A DNA stretch of 64,000 nt from Acholoe squamosa (GCA_949317995.1 OX439048.1:25363495-25427494), one strand, 5' to 3'; counted from the first letter of the stretch, positions 11,378 to 22,300 are shown. Translations and numbers: made by a program. Notes: generated by a model from the sequence alone, not told the origin.

Positions 11378-12356
11378 GCTATGCGAAGATTTGGACATGA
11401 AAGCGGCAATAGCGAGAGCGCATGCTTGGAGCGTTTCCACCTGGAAAACTAAATGCAGCCAATGGAAAAGATTTATTGTGTTCTGTACCATCTCTGCCTC
11501 TACAGTCGTACCCACTTCGGTTCAGACCATGTGTCGATATTCAGTGTACCTGTCTTCGGACTTGAAGTATAGCACTATAGACAATTATGTGAGTACAGTG
11601 ATAAGTTTAAATGCACATTATGGCTACGACGTAGCTTGGATAAGGACAAATTTTATGTTTAAGTGTACTATGTCAGGTCTGCGCAGGATCCTCGGTGACC
11701 CTATACCCACTAGAGTCACACTGTCAGTTTCGCAACTCTTGGACATGTCTACAAAGGTGAACCTAGCAGTACCTGACCATTTAGCTATGTGGGCATGCAT
11801 CGTTACTAGCTTCAGGACCCTTCTCAGGAAGAGCAACCTAGTAGTAGACAACGCAGCAAAAGCATCACCACACTTTCTAAGAAGAAAGTCTGTATCATTC
11901 ACTAGCTGGGGTATGATTGTCACGGTTTCAAGCTCAAAAACAATCCAATTTGGACAGAGAGTCCACCACATCCCGGTCGTAGGAGTCCCTAACTCACCAC
12001 TTTGTGCAGTATCTTTACTCAAGAGACACTTTGACAGTACCCCCACGACAGACCCTGAAGCACCCGCCTTCCTAGTGCGCAAAGGGAATTCGCTTGTCCC
12101 ATTACAATACTCAGCACTACTTAAGTTCCTGAAACACCTACTAAGTACTATTGGGATAGATACAAACAGGGCCGGAATACATTCTCTGAGACGTTCAGGC
12201 GCTGCCTTTATGCACCTGTGCGGTATCCCACTAGAGGACATCAGATACACCGGTGACTGGACAAGCTTGTCTGCTCTTTTGTACTTAGCCAAACCACTTG
12301 GTACCAGGATAGATATAGACAATATAGTCGCCACGGCACTGAAAGCTACTTTTTAG
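11298..12356 (+). CDS. Tyrosine recombinase of YR retrotransposon (352 aa)
   Basis: The C-terminal half has the tyrosine recombinase signature: an arginine in SFRTLLRKSNLV, then HSLRRSGAAF (the H-x-x-R box) and a tyrosine in SALLYLAKPLG. This enzyme integrates the circular cDNA instead of a DDE integrase. ATG 11298 lies in the end of the RT ORF, in the +1 frame relative to it. The segment homologous to other YR proteins begins after a splice-acceptor-like TATCTATGTTGTAG at about 11368, so the protein might instead be read from a spliced message. Confidence 0.85.
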   Translation: MSLQMLCQECYITRITFLCIYVVAAAKLCEDLDMKAAIARAHAWSVSTWKTKCSQWKRFIVFCTISASTVVPTSVQTMCRYSVYLSSDLKYSTIDNYVSTVISLNAHYGYDVAWIRTNFMFKCTMSGLRRILGDPIPTRVTLSVSQLLDMSTKVNLAVPDHLAMWACIVTSFRTLLRKSNLVVDNAAKASPHFLRRKSVSFTSWGMIVTVSSSKTIQFGQRVHHIPVVGVPNSPLCAVSLLKRHFDSTPTTDPEAPAFLVRKGNSLVPLQYSALLKFLKHLLSTIGIDTNRAGIHSLRRSGAAFMHLCGIPLEDIRYTGDWTSLSALLYLAKPLGTRIDIDNIVATALKATF

Positions 12357-12403
12357 ACATACTAATGTGTAGAGTATCAGGACTATATCATTGTTCTGGT
12401 GTT

Positions 12404-12472
12404 GCCGGGTCATTTGGACTCAGTTTAGCCCAGACCGCAGCTACTCGTCCTTCATTACTGTTCCAGAATCAA
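12404..12472 (+). repeat. Split direct repeat B1
   Basis: The 69 bases from GCCGGGTCATTTGGACTCAG to AGAATCAA are repeated at 12720-12788. The last two bases (AA) overlap the start of A2. Confidence 0.9.
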
Positions 12473-12672
12473 TGGGTGAGACCAATCCTGATTGGTCTAT
12501 GTATTGATACGGTCAGTACCACTACTACTCACCCACCTGCTACTCCTACACACACACACACACACACTGCTACTGCTCCCTGGACATACCTGTGGGCAGT
12601 GACCCACTACTCCACCCTGCCAGCCTAAGGGCACACACACATGGGACTCCTCCACTGCTCCAATTTTTTTTT
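12471..12672 (+). repeat. Split direct repeat A2
   Basis: Copy of A1 (7441-7648), beginning at the same AATGGGTGAG and ending at the same poly-T. The short CA-repeat ORF over it is not a gene. Confidence 0.9.
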
Positions 12673-12719
12673 TATGTAATTTCTCTGTATTAATATGTTA
12701 TTACTTGTTAATAAATAGG

Positions 12720-12788
12720 GCCGGGTCATTTGGACTCAGTTTAGCCCAGACCGCAGCTACTCGTCCTTCATTACTGTTCCAGAATCAA
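12720..12788 (+). repeat. Split direct repeat B2 (right end of YR element)
   Basis: Identical in content to B1; it ends AGAATCAA, after which intron sequence (TAATGATTATT) resumes. Confidence 0.9.
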
Positions 12789-13138
12789 TAATGATTATTA
12801 ATATTCATTTTGCAAATAAGTTCTTCTGGCCTGGTACTTACTATATGGATCTGGTGCTCCTTTATTCCAAAAGTCTAGATATATGGGCCCTAGCTGTATT
12901 AGATTTTAACAACTACAGCGCAAAGGAGAAGAGAAGACTTGAGTTTCGAAATCTTTTCATTAGTGACAAGTTTTGAGCCAGGCTCAGAATTTGAGAGATG
13001 GATCAGGGTTTGAGAGATCGCTTGATGGTTAGGGGATGGGGCTGCCCTATACCAAAATTAATGCCTATAGGGTCAGTATCTCTGTAGAGAGATGGCATCA
13101 TTGTGCGAATTATGAGACAATCATTTTTCTTCCGTTAA

Positions 13139-13599
13139 GGTTGGTCGCTACTTGATGAAAATGAGCCAACTGCGCAGGTCTCTGCGCATATAGGTAATAT
13201 TGATCAGAATGACACCATTTTTAATGGGCACATACTTATATTAGTCTTCAATACTCACATGAAGTTCCAGATTATTTTAATGAAAATTGAGCATTTTATA
13301 ACAATATGAAATTTGTGCACATTTGCATCTAGATTTAATTCAGATTTTTTCAACTTTCTTCAATGGCTTATATCTACAACAGTCAACTGTTCTAAACAAA
13401 ATTGTGGAATTGATTAAGATGTTCAGAATATCCAAAGGTACAGCTAGAAACCCATTTTATAGTATAAATGTTGCCATTTTACCCATAATGCAATGCTCAA
13501 AATATAAGATTTTGTTCATTTTTGGAGTACTTTTTTTATTTCAAGGGTCCCAAACCCTAAAAATATGCATGGGACCCTATGTCAAAATTATTTTCATAT

Positions 13600-13697
<98 letters not shown>

Positions 13698-14131
13698 AGG
13701 TATTTTCTGAGAAAGTTTAGAAAAAATTTATGTACATTAAATACTGTTTTTAGGCAAAAATGTTATAAAATTATGCCAAATTATTCCCACTCGTTTCTAA
13801 GACATTGCTCTTTTACCCAGAATGCCATGCCAGAGGACAAAAAGAATATTTGTCTAATTATCTTGCATAAAAATCCTTTCCACATGTGAGGTTTCATGTT
13901 TCTGTGATTAATGGTTAATATGGAGAAAAATGGAGAAATCTTTCACATTTTTTCCTCATTTCAGAGAAAAAAAAAATAAATTTTTTTTTTTTTTTTAAAT
14001 TCCATATTTAAAAAAAGTAGCACGGGACCTTCCATTCTTCTTTTCATATATCGATTCTACATGATTTAAGGTACTTACACACCAAAAATAGAGAAATTCT
14101 ATGTATTTTCACTTAAGAGTAGCGACCAACC
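13139..14131. mobile_element. TTAA-flanked non-autonomous DNA transposon (piggyBac-like MITE)
   Basis: The terminal inverted repeats GGTTGGTCGCTACT (13139) and AGTAGCGACCAACC (to 14131) are each bordered by TTAA (13135-13138 and 14132-14135). Inside are AT-rich DNA and a (TA)n run at 13606-13694. No transposase frame is present. Assignment to piggyBac rests only on the TTAA flank. Confidence 0.75.
13606..13694. repeat. (TA)n microsatellite
   Basis: Pure TA dinucleotide run of about 89 bases inside the TTAA-flanked element. Confidence 0.95.
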
Positions 14132-14369
14132 TTAACAGCTTTGATCCGAACTTGATATTTTCATTCTGCTCTCAGGCAGGATTCTGCTTTCAGTTATGTT
14201 ATCCATTTGGGCCACTGTAACAATTGACTTCCCTGATTTTCCTACCCCTTTTTCTATTGCAAATGTTGGCAGCAATATACGTCCCAATCAGCCTCATTAT
14301 GATACTTTTTTACATATGAAATTACCTAAGATTGCCAGCTAATGGCTGTGGTGCCCATTATCTGTTTAG

Positions 14370-14530
14370 CCCTGGCGGTCACATGTCCACCTGGTTGGCT
14401 GGCTCCATCTGAGGGTGATGGACTGAGGTGTTTCCGGTTTGAGACTTCCGGGCAGAACTGGTATTCGGCAAGAGAGATGTGTAAATCGGCTCAGGGTGAG
14501 CTGGTCTCTATCCGCACACAACAGGAACAG
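14370..14530 (+). CDS. Lectin gene exon 2: first third of CTLD1
   Basis: Acceptor ATTATCTGTTTAG, phase 1 in; donor CAG/GTAGAC, phase 0 out. It encodes the classic CTLD start C-P-x-G-W with CFRFETSGQNWYSAREMC and GELVSIRTQQEQ. An ATG at 14342 could also open this frame with a hydrophobic leader, but the phase-1 acceptor and the signal exon at 7274 explain it better. Confidence 0.85.
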
Positions 14531-14706
14531 GTAGACGCTCTTTCTCTTTCTTTCTTCCTTTTTTGTTTATTCATGACATCAAATGGCATCATGTCATAAT
14601 ATCACTAAGCTTACAGCGATGCAGTTGGTTATATAGGGAACTGCACTTAAATTTAATTGAGACGGCTTACTTGTATTTGATTGTGCACTTCTGCTTTTTG
14701 TGACAG

Positions 14707-14846
14707 AACTGGCTCCATGAGGAGGTGTTGAAGTTTACCAAGATGAAGGAGGACCCTGTGTGGCACTGGTGGGCGGGGCTTAATGCAGTCAACCAACCCA
14801 AGGATTGGTCCTGGTCTGATGGCACCGTCATTGATGGATCCCTCAT
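14707..14846 (+). CDS. Lectin gene exon 3: middle of CTLD1
   Basis: Acceptor TTTTGTGACAG, phase 0 in; donor CTCAT/GTACGT, phase 2 out. It encodes WHWWAGLNAVN and WSWSDGTVIDG, the CTLD WxGL and W-x-W-x-D-G elements. Confidence 0.88.
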
Positions 14847-15385
14847 GTACGTATGTCCATATGCTGCCACCCACCCCCATCTCCAAACAATATTATTTAT
14901 AATCATCTCTGGCATTTACATATGCAGGGAAAGGCGTGAGGACATGTTTCTATTGTTATAGGCCTATATTGAAAGCACCATCTACTTACGTTAATCACTA
15001 TCATAATTATGTTATTCATTGTTGTATACATTATATCTTACTGTACCATAACCACATAGACGCCTAGGCTGCACCCTAGTACCACATACCCATGCCAGGG
15101 GGCGTGACCTACATCTACTCTATATACACGCTGCATTCGCCAGCTGTTCGCACTTAGAGGAGACCCAGCATAGCCGGGTTCCATGGTGTAAGGCCCCCAA
15201 GACTCAAAGCCCCCTGACATAAAGCCTCCTGACATAAAGCCCCTAAGACATTAAGCCCCAAAGACATAAAGCCCCCAGGACAGACGGCCCCAATATAATT
15301 TTTTTTTTTTTTCGCACAGGGTATGTGGTAAATTTTTTTTTTCCCTTCGGTACCACACGTTTTTGTAGAGCGTTTTTGTACAGCT

Positions 15386-17310
15386 TTATGTACACGTTAT
15401 GTACACGTTATGTACACGTTATGTACACGTTATGTACACGTTATGTACACGTTAGGTACACGTTAGGTACACGTGACGTACACGTGACGTACACGTTATG
15501 TACACGTTATGTACATGTTAGGTACACGTCATGTACACGTTATGTACATGTTATGTACACGTTAGGTACACGTTATGTACACGTTAGGTACACGTTATGT
15601 ACATGTGACGTACACGTTAGGTACATGTTATGTACACGTGATGTACACGTGACGTACACGTTAGGTACACGTTATGTACACATCATGTAAACGTTATGTA
15701 CACGTAAGGTACACATTATGTACACGTTATGTACAAGTGATGTAATCGTTATGTACACGTGACGTACACGTTATGTACACATGATGTACACGTGACGTAC
15801 ACGTTATGTCAAGTTATGTACACAGTAGGTACACGTTATGTACGGTTATGTACTGCGAGGTACCAGTTATGTACACGTTAGGTACACGTTATGTACACAT
15901 TATGTACACGTTAGGTACACGTTATGTACACGTTATGTACACGTGACGTACATGTTATGTACATGTTATGTACACGTTATGTACACGTTATGTACACGTT
16001 ATGTACACGTTAGGTTCACGTTAGGTACACGTTATGTACACGTGACTTACACGTTATGTACATGTGACGTACACGTTATGTACATGTTAGGTACACGTTA
16101 TGTACTGCGAGGTACACGTTATGTACACGTGAATTACATGTTATGTACTGCGACGTACGCGTTATGTACATGTTATGTACTGCGACGTACCAGTTATGTA
16201 CACGTTAGGTACACGTTATGTACACGTGACGTACATGTGACGTACACGTTAGGTACACGTTATGTACACATCATGTACACGTTATGTACTGCGACGTACA
16301 CGTTATGTACATGTTATGTACTGCGACGTACCAGTTACCTACACGTTAGGTACCGTTATATACACGTTATGTACACGTTAGGTACACGTTAGGTACACGT
16401 TATGTACACGTTATGTACACGTTAGGTACACGTTATGTACACGTGACGTACATGTGACGTACACGTTATGTACACATCATGTACACATCATGTACACGTT
16501 ATGTACTGCGACGTACACGTTATGTACATGTTATGTACTGCGACGTACCAGTTACCTACACGTTAGGTACCGTTATATACACGTTATGTACACGTTAGGT
16601 ACACGTTAGGTACACGTTATGTACACGTTAGGTACACGTTATGTACACTTTAGGTACACGTTAGGTACACGTTATGTACACGTTATGTACACGTTATGTA
16701 CATGTTAGCTACACGTTATGTACACTTTATGTTCACGTTATGTACACGTTAGGTACACGTTATGTACACGTTATGTACTGCGAGGTACACGTTATGTACA
16801 CGTGAGGTACACGTTATGTACTGCGACGTACGCGTCATGTACATGTCATGTACTGCGAGGTACCAGTTACGTACACGTTAGGTACACATTATGTACTGCG
16901 AGGTACACGTTATGTACACGTGAAGTACACGTTAGGTACACGTTATGTACTGCGACGTACGCGTTATGTACATGTTATGTACTGCGAGGTACCAGTTACA
17001 TAGACGTGAAGTACACGTTAGGTACACGTTATGTACACGTTATGTACACATTATGTACACGTTAGGTACACGTTAGGTACATGTTAGGTACATGTTATGT
17101 ACACGTTATGTACACGTTAGGTACACGTTATGTACACGTTATGTACATGTTATGTACACGTTATGTACACGTGACATACACGTTATGTACACGTTATGTA
17201 CTGCGAGGTACACGTTATGTACACGTTATGTACACGTTATGTACACGTTATGTACACGTTATGTACACGTTAGGTACACGTTAGGTACACGTTATGTACA
17301 CTTTAGGTAC
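15386..17310 (+). repeat. 11-bp tandem array, forward orientation
   Basis: Units GTTATGTACAC, GTTAGGTACAC and GTGACGTACAC alternate irregularly, with occasional GTACTGCGACGTAC inserts: on the order of 170 copies. All three frames stay open over long stretches, giving YVHVMYTLCT-like repeats that are not proteins. Confidence 0.95.
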
Positions 17311-17796
17311 ATAAGAAATTAATACATAGGTTGGCTAGAAGAGCGCTCAAACATTCTAGAAGAGCGTTCATGCTCCACTGCACACCAGCCAGGTCAATTA
17401 TACATAAGTGACATCACCAAAGACAGCGACCTCATGGTCCACTGCACAATATAATGATTCTAAGGGTCTAAAACAGCGACCTCATGGTTCAATGCACAAA
17501 CTCATAACTTGTAAGTGAATGCAAACGACCGTCACGGGTGCCTGGGCACCGCCGACGCTGTCATGAGTGTCTCAGCACCCAAAACACTGAACAATAGGTT
17601 ACATAAGTCACGACGCCATAACCTTCCGGTCGCTCTAGCGTCGCTCCTGAGCGACCTAGGTCAGAGGGCATTTATGGAAAGGCCATAGTTAGACGGTCAA
17701 AATGAGCCCAAGATCAAGGCGGAACTCCCATTATTAAGGAAGTTACGCCATGTAGACTAATTCGACCTCCAAATGCGCCACAGATGAACCAGCGCA
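17311..17796. other. Unique spacer 1 of foldback element
   Basis: Non-repetitive sequence with twofold use of ACAGCGACCTCATGGT and AGAAGAGCG strings. No ORF of note and no transposase similarity seen. Confidence 0.6.
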
Positions 17797-18355
17797 AGTT
17801 ATGTACACGTGACGTACATGTTAGGCACACGTTAGGTACACGTTAGGTACACGTGACGTACTGCGACGTACATGTTATGTACTGCGATGTACGCGTTATG
17901 TATATGTTATGTACTGCGAGGTACCAGTTATGTACACGTGAAGTATACGTTAGGTACACGTTACATACACGTTAGGTACATTTTTTTGTACATCTTCTGT
18001 ACTGCGAAGTACATGTTATGAACTGCTACGTACACGTTATGTACTGCGACGTACACGTTATGTACTGCGACATACACCCTATGTACACGTTATGTACACG
18101 TTAGGTACACGTTATGTACTGCGAGGTACCTCACGTGTACATAAGAAGTAGTACCTAACTTGTACCTAACCTGTACATAACGTGTACATAACGTGTACAT
18201 GACGTGTAAGTCGCACCACATAAGATGTACGTCGCATTACATAAGGTGTACATAACGTGTACGTCGCAGCACATAAAGTGTACGTCGCAGGACCTGACGT
18301 GTACATAAGATGTACATAACGTGTTCATAACATGTATGTGATGTGTACATAAATG
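17797..18355. repeat. 11-bp array that switches orientation at about 18129
   Basis: Forward units run to about 18129, pivot at the palindrome GAGGTACCTC, then continue as the reverse complement (GTGTACATAAC) to 18355. The pivot makes this a local inverted repeat. Confidence 0.9.
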
Positions 18356-18469
18356 TTATGACAGACCATGACAGACCTGTTAAATTAGTTTCCAGTGTTC
18401 TGTATGGAAAGAGAAGGTAACAAAAAGTGGGATAATCTTTTTTGAAAATACTAAAACTAGTCCTGACTA

Positions 18470-18530
18470 GTCTGTTATAACACAAAGTAAAGGAAGATAT
18501 AACAATTTTATGCAGGTTTGTGTTATAACA
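18470..18530. repeat. Short inverted repeat CTGTTATAACACAAA
   Basis: CTGTTATAACACAAA near 18471 faces its exact reverse complement near 18516; a third partial copy (GGTTATAACAG) follows at 18549. Confidence 0.7.
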
Positions 18531-18571
18531 GAACTGATTAAAAAGTTTGGTTATAACAGAAGTGTTAAGTA

Positions 18572-18855
18572 CCGTAATCTCCCGCGTATAAGGCCGAGCC
18601 CGCGTATAAGGCGCACCTAGAGTATTGGAAAATTCTCCAAAAAAAGAAAAATTAATAACTTTGGTTCTACTGAATGAATTTTCAAAATTCAAAAACCTTT
18701 GTGTAGCTTGGGCCATGCCAGACCCTCCTGTGCCCCCTTATGTCCTAAGATGACGAAGGGGGGATGTAGATATGAAAAGAAAGGTCTTGGTGTCCCTCTT
18801 GTGGATCAAATAAAAACCCCCATATAAGACGCGCCTTATACGCGGGAGATTACGG
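18572..18855. mobile_element. MITE nested in foldback element, TA target site
   Basis: The terminal inverted repeats begin CCGTAATCTCCCGCGTATAA on the left and mirror this on the right, flanked by TA on both sides (18570-18571, 18856-18857). At 284 bp and with no ORF it fits a Tc1/mariner-type or similar TA-inserting MITE. The host spacer is otherwise uninterrupted, so it inserted after the foldback element formed. Confidence 0.85.
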
Positions 18856-18914
18856 TATTTATGAACTATCACTAGGGACTTCTGCTGGTATTCATTGTAT
18901 GCAAGTATGCCTTT

Positions 18915-19275
18915 AGCATGTACAGAACGTGTAGGTCACGTGTACATAACGTGTAGGTCACGTGTACGTAACGTGTACATAACGTGTACGTCACATGTAC
19001 ATAACGTGTACATAACATGTACGTCACGTGTACATTACGTGTACATAACGTGTACGTCACGTGTACATAACATGTACGTCACGTGTACATAACGTGTAGG
19101 TCACGTGTACATAACGTGTACATAATGTGTACATAACGTGTACATAATGTGTACATCACATGTACATAACGTGTACGTCACGTGTACATAACGTGTACAT
19201 AACGCGTACATAACGTGTACGTCACGTGTACATAACATGTACGTCACGTGTACATAACGCTGTAAGTCACGTGTA
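18915..19275 (-). repeat. 11-bp tandem array, reverse orientation
   Basis: GTGTACATAAC, GTGTACGTCAC and GTGTAGGTCAC units, the reverse complement of the left-arm units. Confidence 0.93.
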
Positions 19276-19758
19276 CATGATGGACAAGGAAAAAAAAATT
19301 TTGGGGCCGTCAGTCTAGGGGGCTTTGTGTCTTGGGGGCCTTGTGTCATGGGGGCCTAGTGTCAGGGGGCTTTATGTCAGGGGGCTTAAAGGCTTGGGGG
19401 CCTTATGACGGGCGACCGCATAGCCGCTCTATCGTTACCATCCATACCTTAAGACTCTGTGCAATATGCTTACTGATACAAGGTCTTGTCCTATCGATGA
19501 TGTCTACATAACTGATAATCATAGACTATCAATATATAACACTATCGCGACAATGAATAGAAGTCACAGAAGTCACAGAAGCAGTAAAGCAGACCATCTT
19601 TGAATATGCGGGTGAGGTCATTTATGTCCAAACATCCATTATGATTCACAGTATATGTTATGTCCGTTATATTGAAGGGCATGGATACCTAATATTGATT
19701 CTATTTTGTGATTTTATGAATGTAATACATTGACAAGTGCACCTTGCCTTGTTTGCAG

Positions 19759-20164
19759 CCATTGGCAGCCAAATGAGCCGGACATGGTTAACTCAGATGA
19801 GAAGTGTGGTGAGCTTCACAAAGATGGCTTCAATGACAACAACTGCCGCACAGAGTTCCCTTACATCTGTGCCAGAGAGACTGACATCTCCATAGGGCCC
19901 TGTGCCTTTGGTGAAGTCATGACAAATGGTGCCTGCGCCACTTTCGACCCTGCACCAACCACTACTCAGGCTACCCAGACTCCACAGCACACTGCTGGAC
20001 CGGAAACTGTCCAAGGGGCATGCACAGAGGGATGGGTGGAGGCACCGGAAGTGAGTACTCTCTGCTTCCGGTTTGAGAAACAGCCTGCCACTTGGAACGA
20101 GGCTAAGGAGGTGTGCCACCTGGCTAAGGGTAGCCTCGTTTCCATCACCACTCTGGCCGAAAAG
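19759..20164 (+). CDS. Lectin gene exon 4: end of CTLD1, linker, start of CTLD2
   Basis: Acceptor TGTTTGCAG, phase 2 in; donor AAG/GTAAGT, phase 0 out. It closes CTLD1 with WQPNEPD, CGELHKDGFNDNNC and FPYICAR, then encodes the CAFGEVMTNGAC linker, a Thr-rich stretch (APTTTQATQTP) and the CTLD2 start GWVEAPEVSTLCFRFEK. EPD plus the N-D pair suggests CTLD1 can bind calcium and sugar. Confidence 0.9.
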
Positions 20165-20467
20165 GTAAGTTTGTACATGCTTAGATGACACTATAATTCA
20201 ATGTCTTCCCCAATATGGGGCCTGGCTGCTACATTGGTGTTCTCCTATCCTAACCATCTGTGGATTAATTTAGTCGGAATATACCATGAAAAGAAGAAAG
20301 GAACTTGATCCATTGTATTCCTTATACATGTGTATTAGAGGTCTAGCATTGATGGCCCTCAAAGTTGGGTTACACACCCCTATAGGAATTTGGAGAATCC
20401 AAACAAAATCTCTGGAGGCTATGCTAGATATTGTAATGAATATTTGCCTTTACAAAAAACATTACAG

Positions 20468-20637
20468 AATTGGATAGAAGGACAGGTGAGGAGACTGGGG
20501 CATCAAGACGACAGCTGGTTTGGTATGATTGGCTTCAGGTCCACCCCTCTGCCCTCCTGGTGGACAGGACTACGACGTACTACGATTGGCTCCCCTTGGA
20601 AATGGGTGGACCAGACGGATGGCATGACCAGCATGCT
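20468..20637 (+). CDS. Lectin gene exon 5: middle of CTLD2
   Basis: Acceptor ACATTACAG, phase 0 in; donor ATGCT/GTAGGT, phase 2 out. Encodes NWIEGQVRRLG, WFGMIGF, WWTGL and WKWVDQTDG. Confidence 0.85.
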
Positions 20638-20911
20638 GTAGGTTTTGTTAGCTTTTCTTAATCCTGGGTCTGTGTCCCCATTTTGGTATTTCTCTGCATG
20701 TATATCTGCTATGTCCTCCTCTCCAAACAAGAGCGAGCACCACTCAGCCTAATCCTATGAAGGCCTATAGTTGGTGACATAGAGAGAGAGAGAGATCACA
20801 GCTACTACATACTATTGCCTGATGTATTTATGGAGGGAGAGCCAACTCGTAGAGAGTGTGAGCTACATGGGGGCGTTTTGAAATAAACCCCAGTCTCTTA
20901 ATTTGATACAG

Positions 20912-21036
20912 AAGCTGGCATGATGGTGAGCCAACCATGAATGAGTTGAACAAAAACTGTGGGCGGCTGCATACTACTGGTTTCTTCAGCAGTGTCTGTG
21001 AGGAGAGCTACCCCTACATCTGCTCAAGACCAAAAA
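20912..21036 (+). CDS. Lectin gene exon 6: end of CTLD2
   Basis: Acceptor TTGATACAG, phase 2 in; donor AAAAA/GTGAGT, phase 1 out. Encodes SWHDGEPT, then CGRLHTTGFFSSVC and YPYICSR. The usual N-D calcium ligands are replaced by FFSS, so this domain probably does not bind sugar in the classical way. Confidence 0.85.
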
Positions 21037-21241
21037 GTGAGTTCAGACTCATTGTGTTTTTATACCTTTATAATAATATATTCTCTTCTTTTCCAGTATT
21101 CTGTGGTTCAATCCCACAGGCCCAAATGTGTTGACAAAATCAACTGTTTTGAGTTAATTTTGAATATCCCAAAATCACACAAGCTTATTCATTTTGATTT
21201 CTTTTAATACAAAAATCTTTCTTATACATTTTAACATACAG

Positions 21242-21561
21242 CTCACATCCTAGCTACTGGAGATTGTGCATTTGGCCATGTCAAGCTGGCAGGACAATGT
21301 GTTCCCTATGTCTACACCCACAGTCCCCCAGTAACCACACCCACCACGCAAACCACGCCCACAACACGACCCATCCTGGGCGTTACTGCTGCACCCGAGC
21401 CACAGAAAGGGGCTTGTCCAGTTGGGTGGGTGGAGTCTCTGAGTGTGACTGACAGGTGCTACCGTCTGGAGACGACCATGAAGAAGACATGGGGAGATGC
21501 CCAGAAGGTGTGCCAGTCTGCCCGAGGTGATTTGGTGACCTTCAGATCTCGAGCTGAGCAG
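21242..21561 (+). CDS. Lectin gene exon 7: linker and start of CTLD3
   Basis: Phase 1 in, phase 0 out (GAGCAG/GTGAGT). Encodes CAFGHVKLAGQC, a Thr/Pro stalk (PPVTTPTTQTTPTTRP) and the CTLD3 start CPVGWVESLSVTDRCYRLE ... DAQKVCQSARGDLVTF. The stalk is a likely O-glycosylation site. Confidence 0.87.
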
Positions 21562-21632
21562 GTGAGTCTGGGGTTATAAATTATATTGTGTACTTTACTT
21601 TTGCTGCCTTTATGAAGTCCTAGGTTATGTTG

Positions 21633-21685
21633 AACAAGTAATCAATGCCTAACATGTGACGAGTCACATGTTAGACATTGACTAC
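21633..21685. repeat. Imperfect hairpin
   Basis: AAGTAATCAATG.CTAACATGTGAC pairs with GTCACATGTTAG.CATTGACTACTT around a two-base centre, inside intron 7. Confidence 0.75.
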
Positions 21686-22155
21686 TTATTTTATTACATG
21701 ATTAATCAATTAAATATCAATAAATTCAATTTGAAAAAAGTCGTTCATCTCTCCATGGGACTCGAAGCCACACGCAAGGTTTGACAGCTTGCACCATGAA
21801 AAAGATGAACCAGGCAAGGAGGCGAACGCCTGCACCTGGGCTTTGGTGCGCGACTCCCGGTCCACTATACCATCTTACACATGTAGGCAGCTTGTCGCGC
21901 TGTCTTACTGGTGTGATTGCCTCTGTAATTATAATGCCATTCTAACCTTGCACATGTGAAATGCTGGGGTCACTCCTAACCAAGCCCAATCTATGACATT
22001 GTATATATACAGGCAAACACACACTCTTTCTCGTCAGTCCCTGTGGTGCAATGCATCGGGAATTGGATTTAGGAACAGTAGGGTATGGGTTCGTCCATAT
22101 CTCTGGCAATAAACATGTGACATATGACAAGTAAGGTGTGCCTGATATCTAAGAA

Positions 22156-22300
22156 ATTGAGCCTGGTGTGGAGGGCATTATCCCACAATCATGCCCAGCC
22201 CGAGGGCATGGCCAGGTCAGGCTGCGCAGCAGCCCCTGGCCATGCCCAAGGGCTGGGCATGATTGTGGGATAATGCCTGACATACCAGGCTCAATTTCGG
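22156..22300. repeat. Long hairpin (foldback MITE-like)
   Basis: Arms of about 65 bases pair from AATTGAGCCTGGT to its mirror ACCAGGCTCAATT, through GGGCATTATCCCACAATCAT and CATGCCCAGCCC, around a CTGCGCAGC centre. Partial copies of GGGCATTATCC follow at 22368-22395. Confidence 0.85.

Larger units (their letters stand above)
7441..12788 (+). mobile_element. Tyrosine-recombinase retrotransposon with split direct repeats (PAT/Ngaro type), in lectin intron 1
   Basis: The element has three plus-strand ORFs (gag-like, RT-RNase H, YR) and the A1-ORFs-B1-A2-B2 end structure known from PAT and Ngaro elements. A1 is 7441-7648, B1 12404-12472, A2 12471-12672 and B2 12720-12788. There is no integrase, protease or methyltransferase domain. 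All three ORFs are open, so it may be recent. No target duplication is expected for a YR element and none is seen. It lies in the same orientation as the host gene. Confidence 0.9.
15177..19417. mobile_element. Foldback-type DNA element with long subrepeat arms, in lectin intron 3
   Basis: The element is flanked by a perfect 9-bp direct repeat GCATAGCCG (15168-15176 and 19418-19426). Its ends are inverted copies (GGT...TAAGGCCCCCAAG on the left, CTTGGGGGCCTTA...ACC on the right), each followed by 100 or so bases of AAAGCCCCCTGACATAAAG-like repeats. Inside, an 11-bp repeat (GTTATGTACAC and variants) fills the left arm in one orientation and the right arm in the other, with two unrelated spacers (17311-17796 and 18356-18914). 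No transposase ORF is present. A 9-bp duplication is known for Foldback and Mutator-like transposons; which superfamily moved this one is not decided. Confidence 0.85.

Noticed and set aside
15386-19275. CRISPR array
   Set aside because: The units are directly adjacent and have no unique spacers, the DNA is eukaryotic, and no cas gene is present.
15325-19349. Many open frames of 60-184 codons, such as 15838-16392, on both strands
   Set aside because: They are by-products of the 11-bp repeat, which has no stop in several frames; the peptides are simple YVHVMYTLCT-type repeats.
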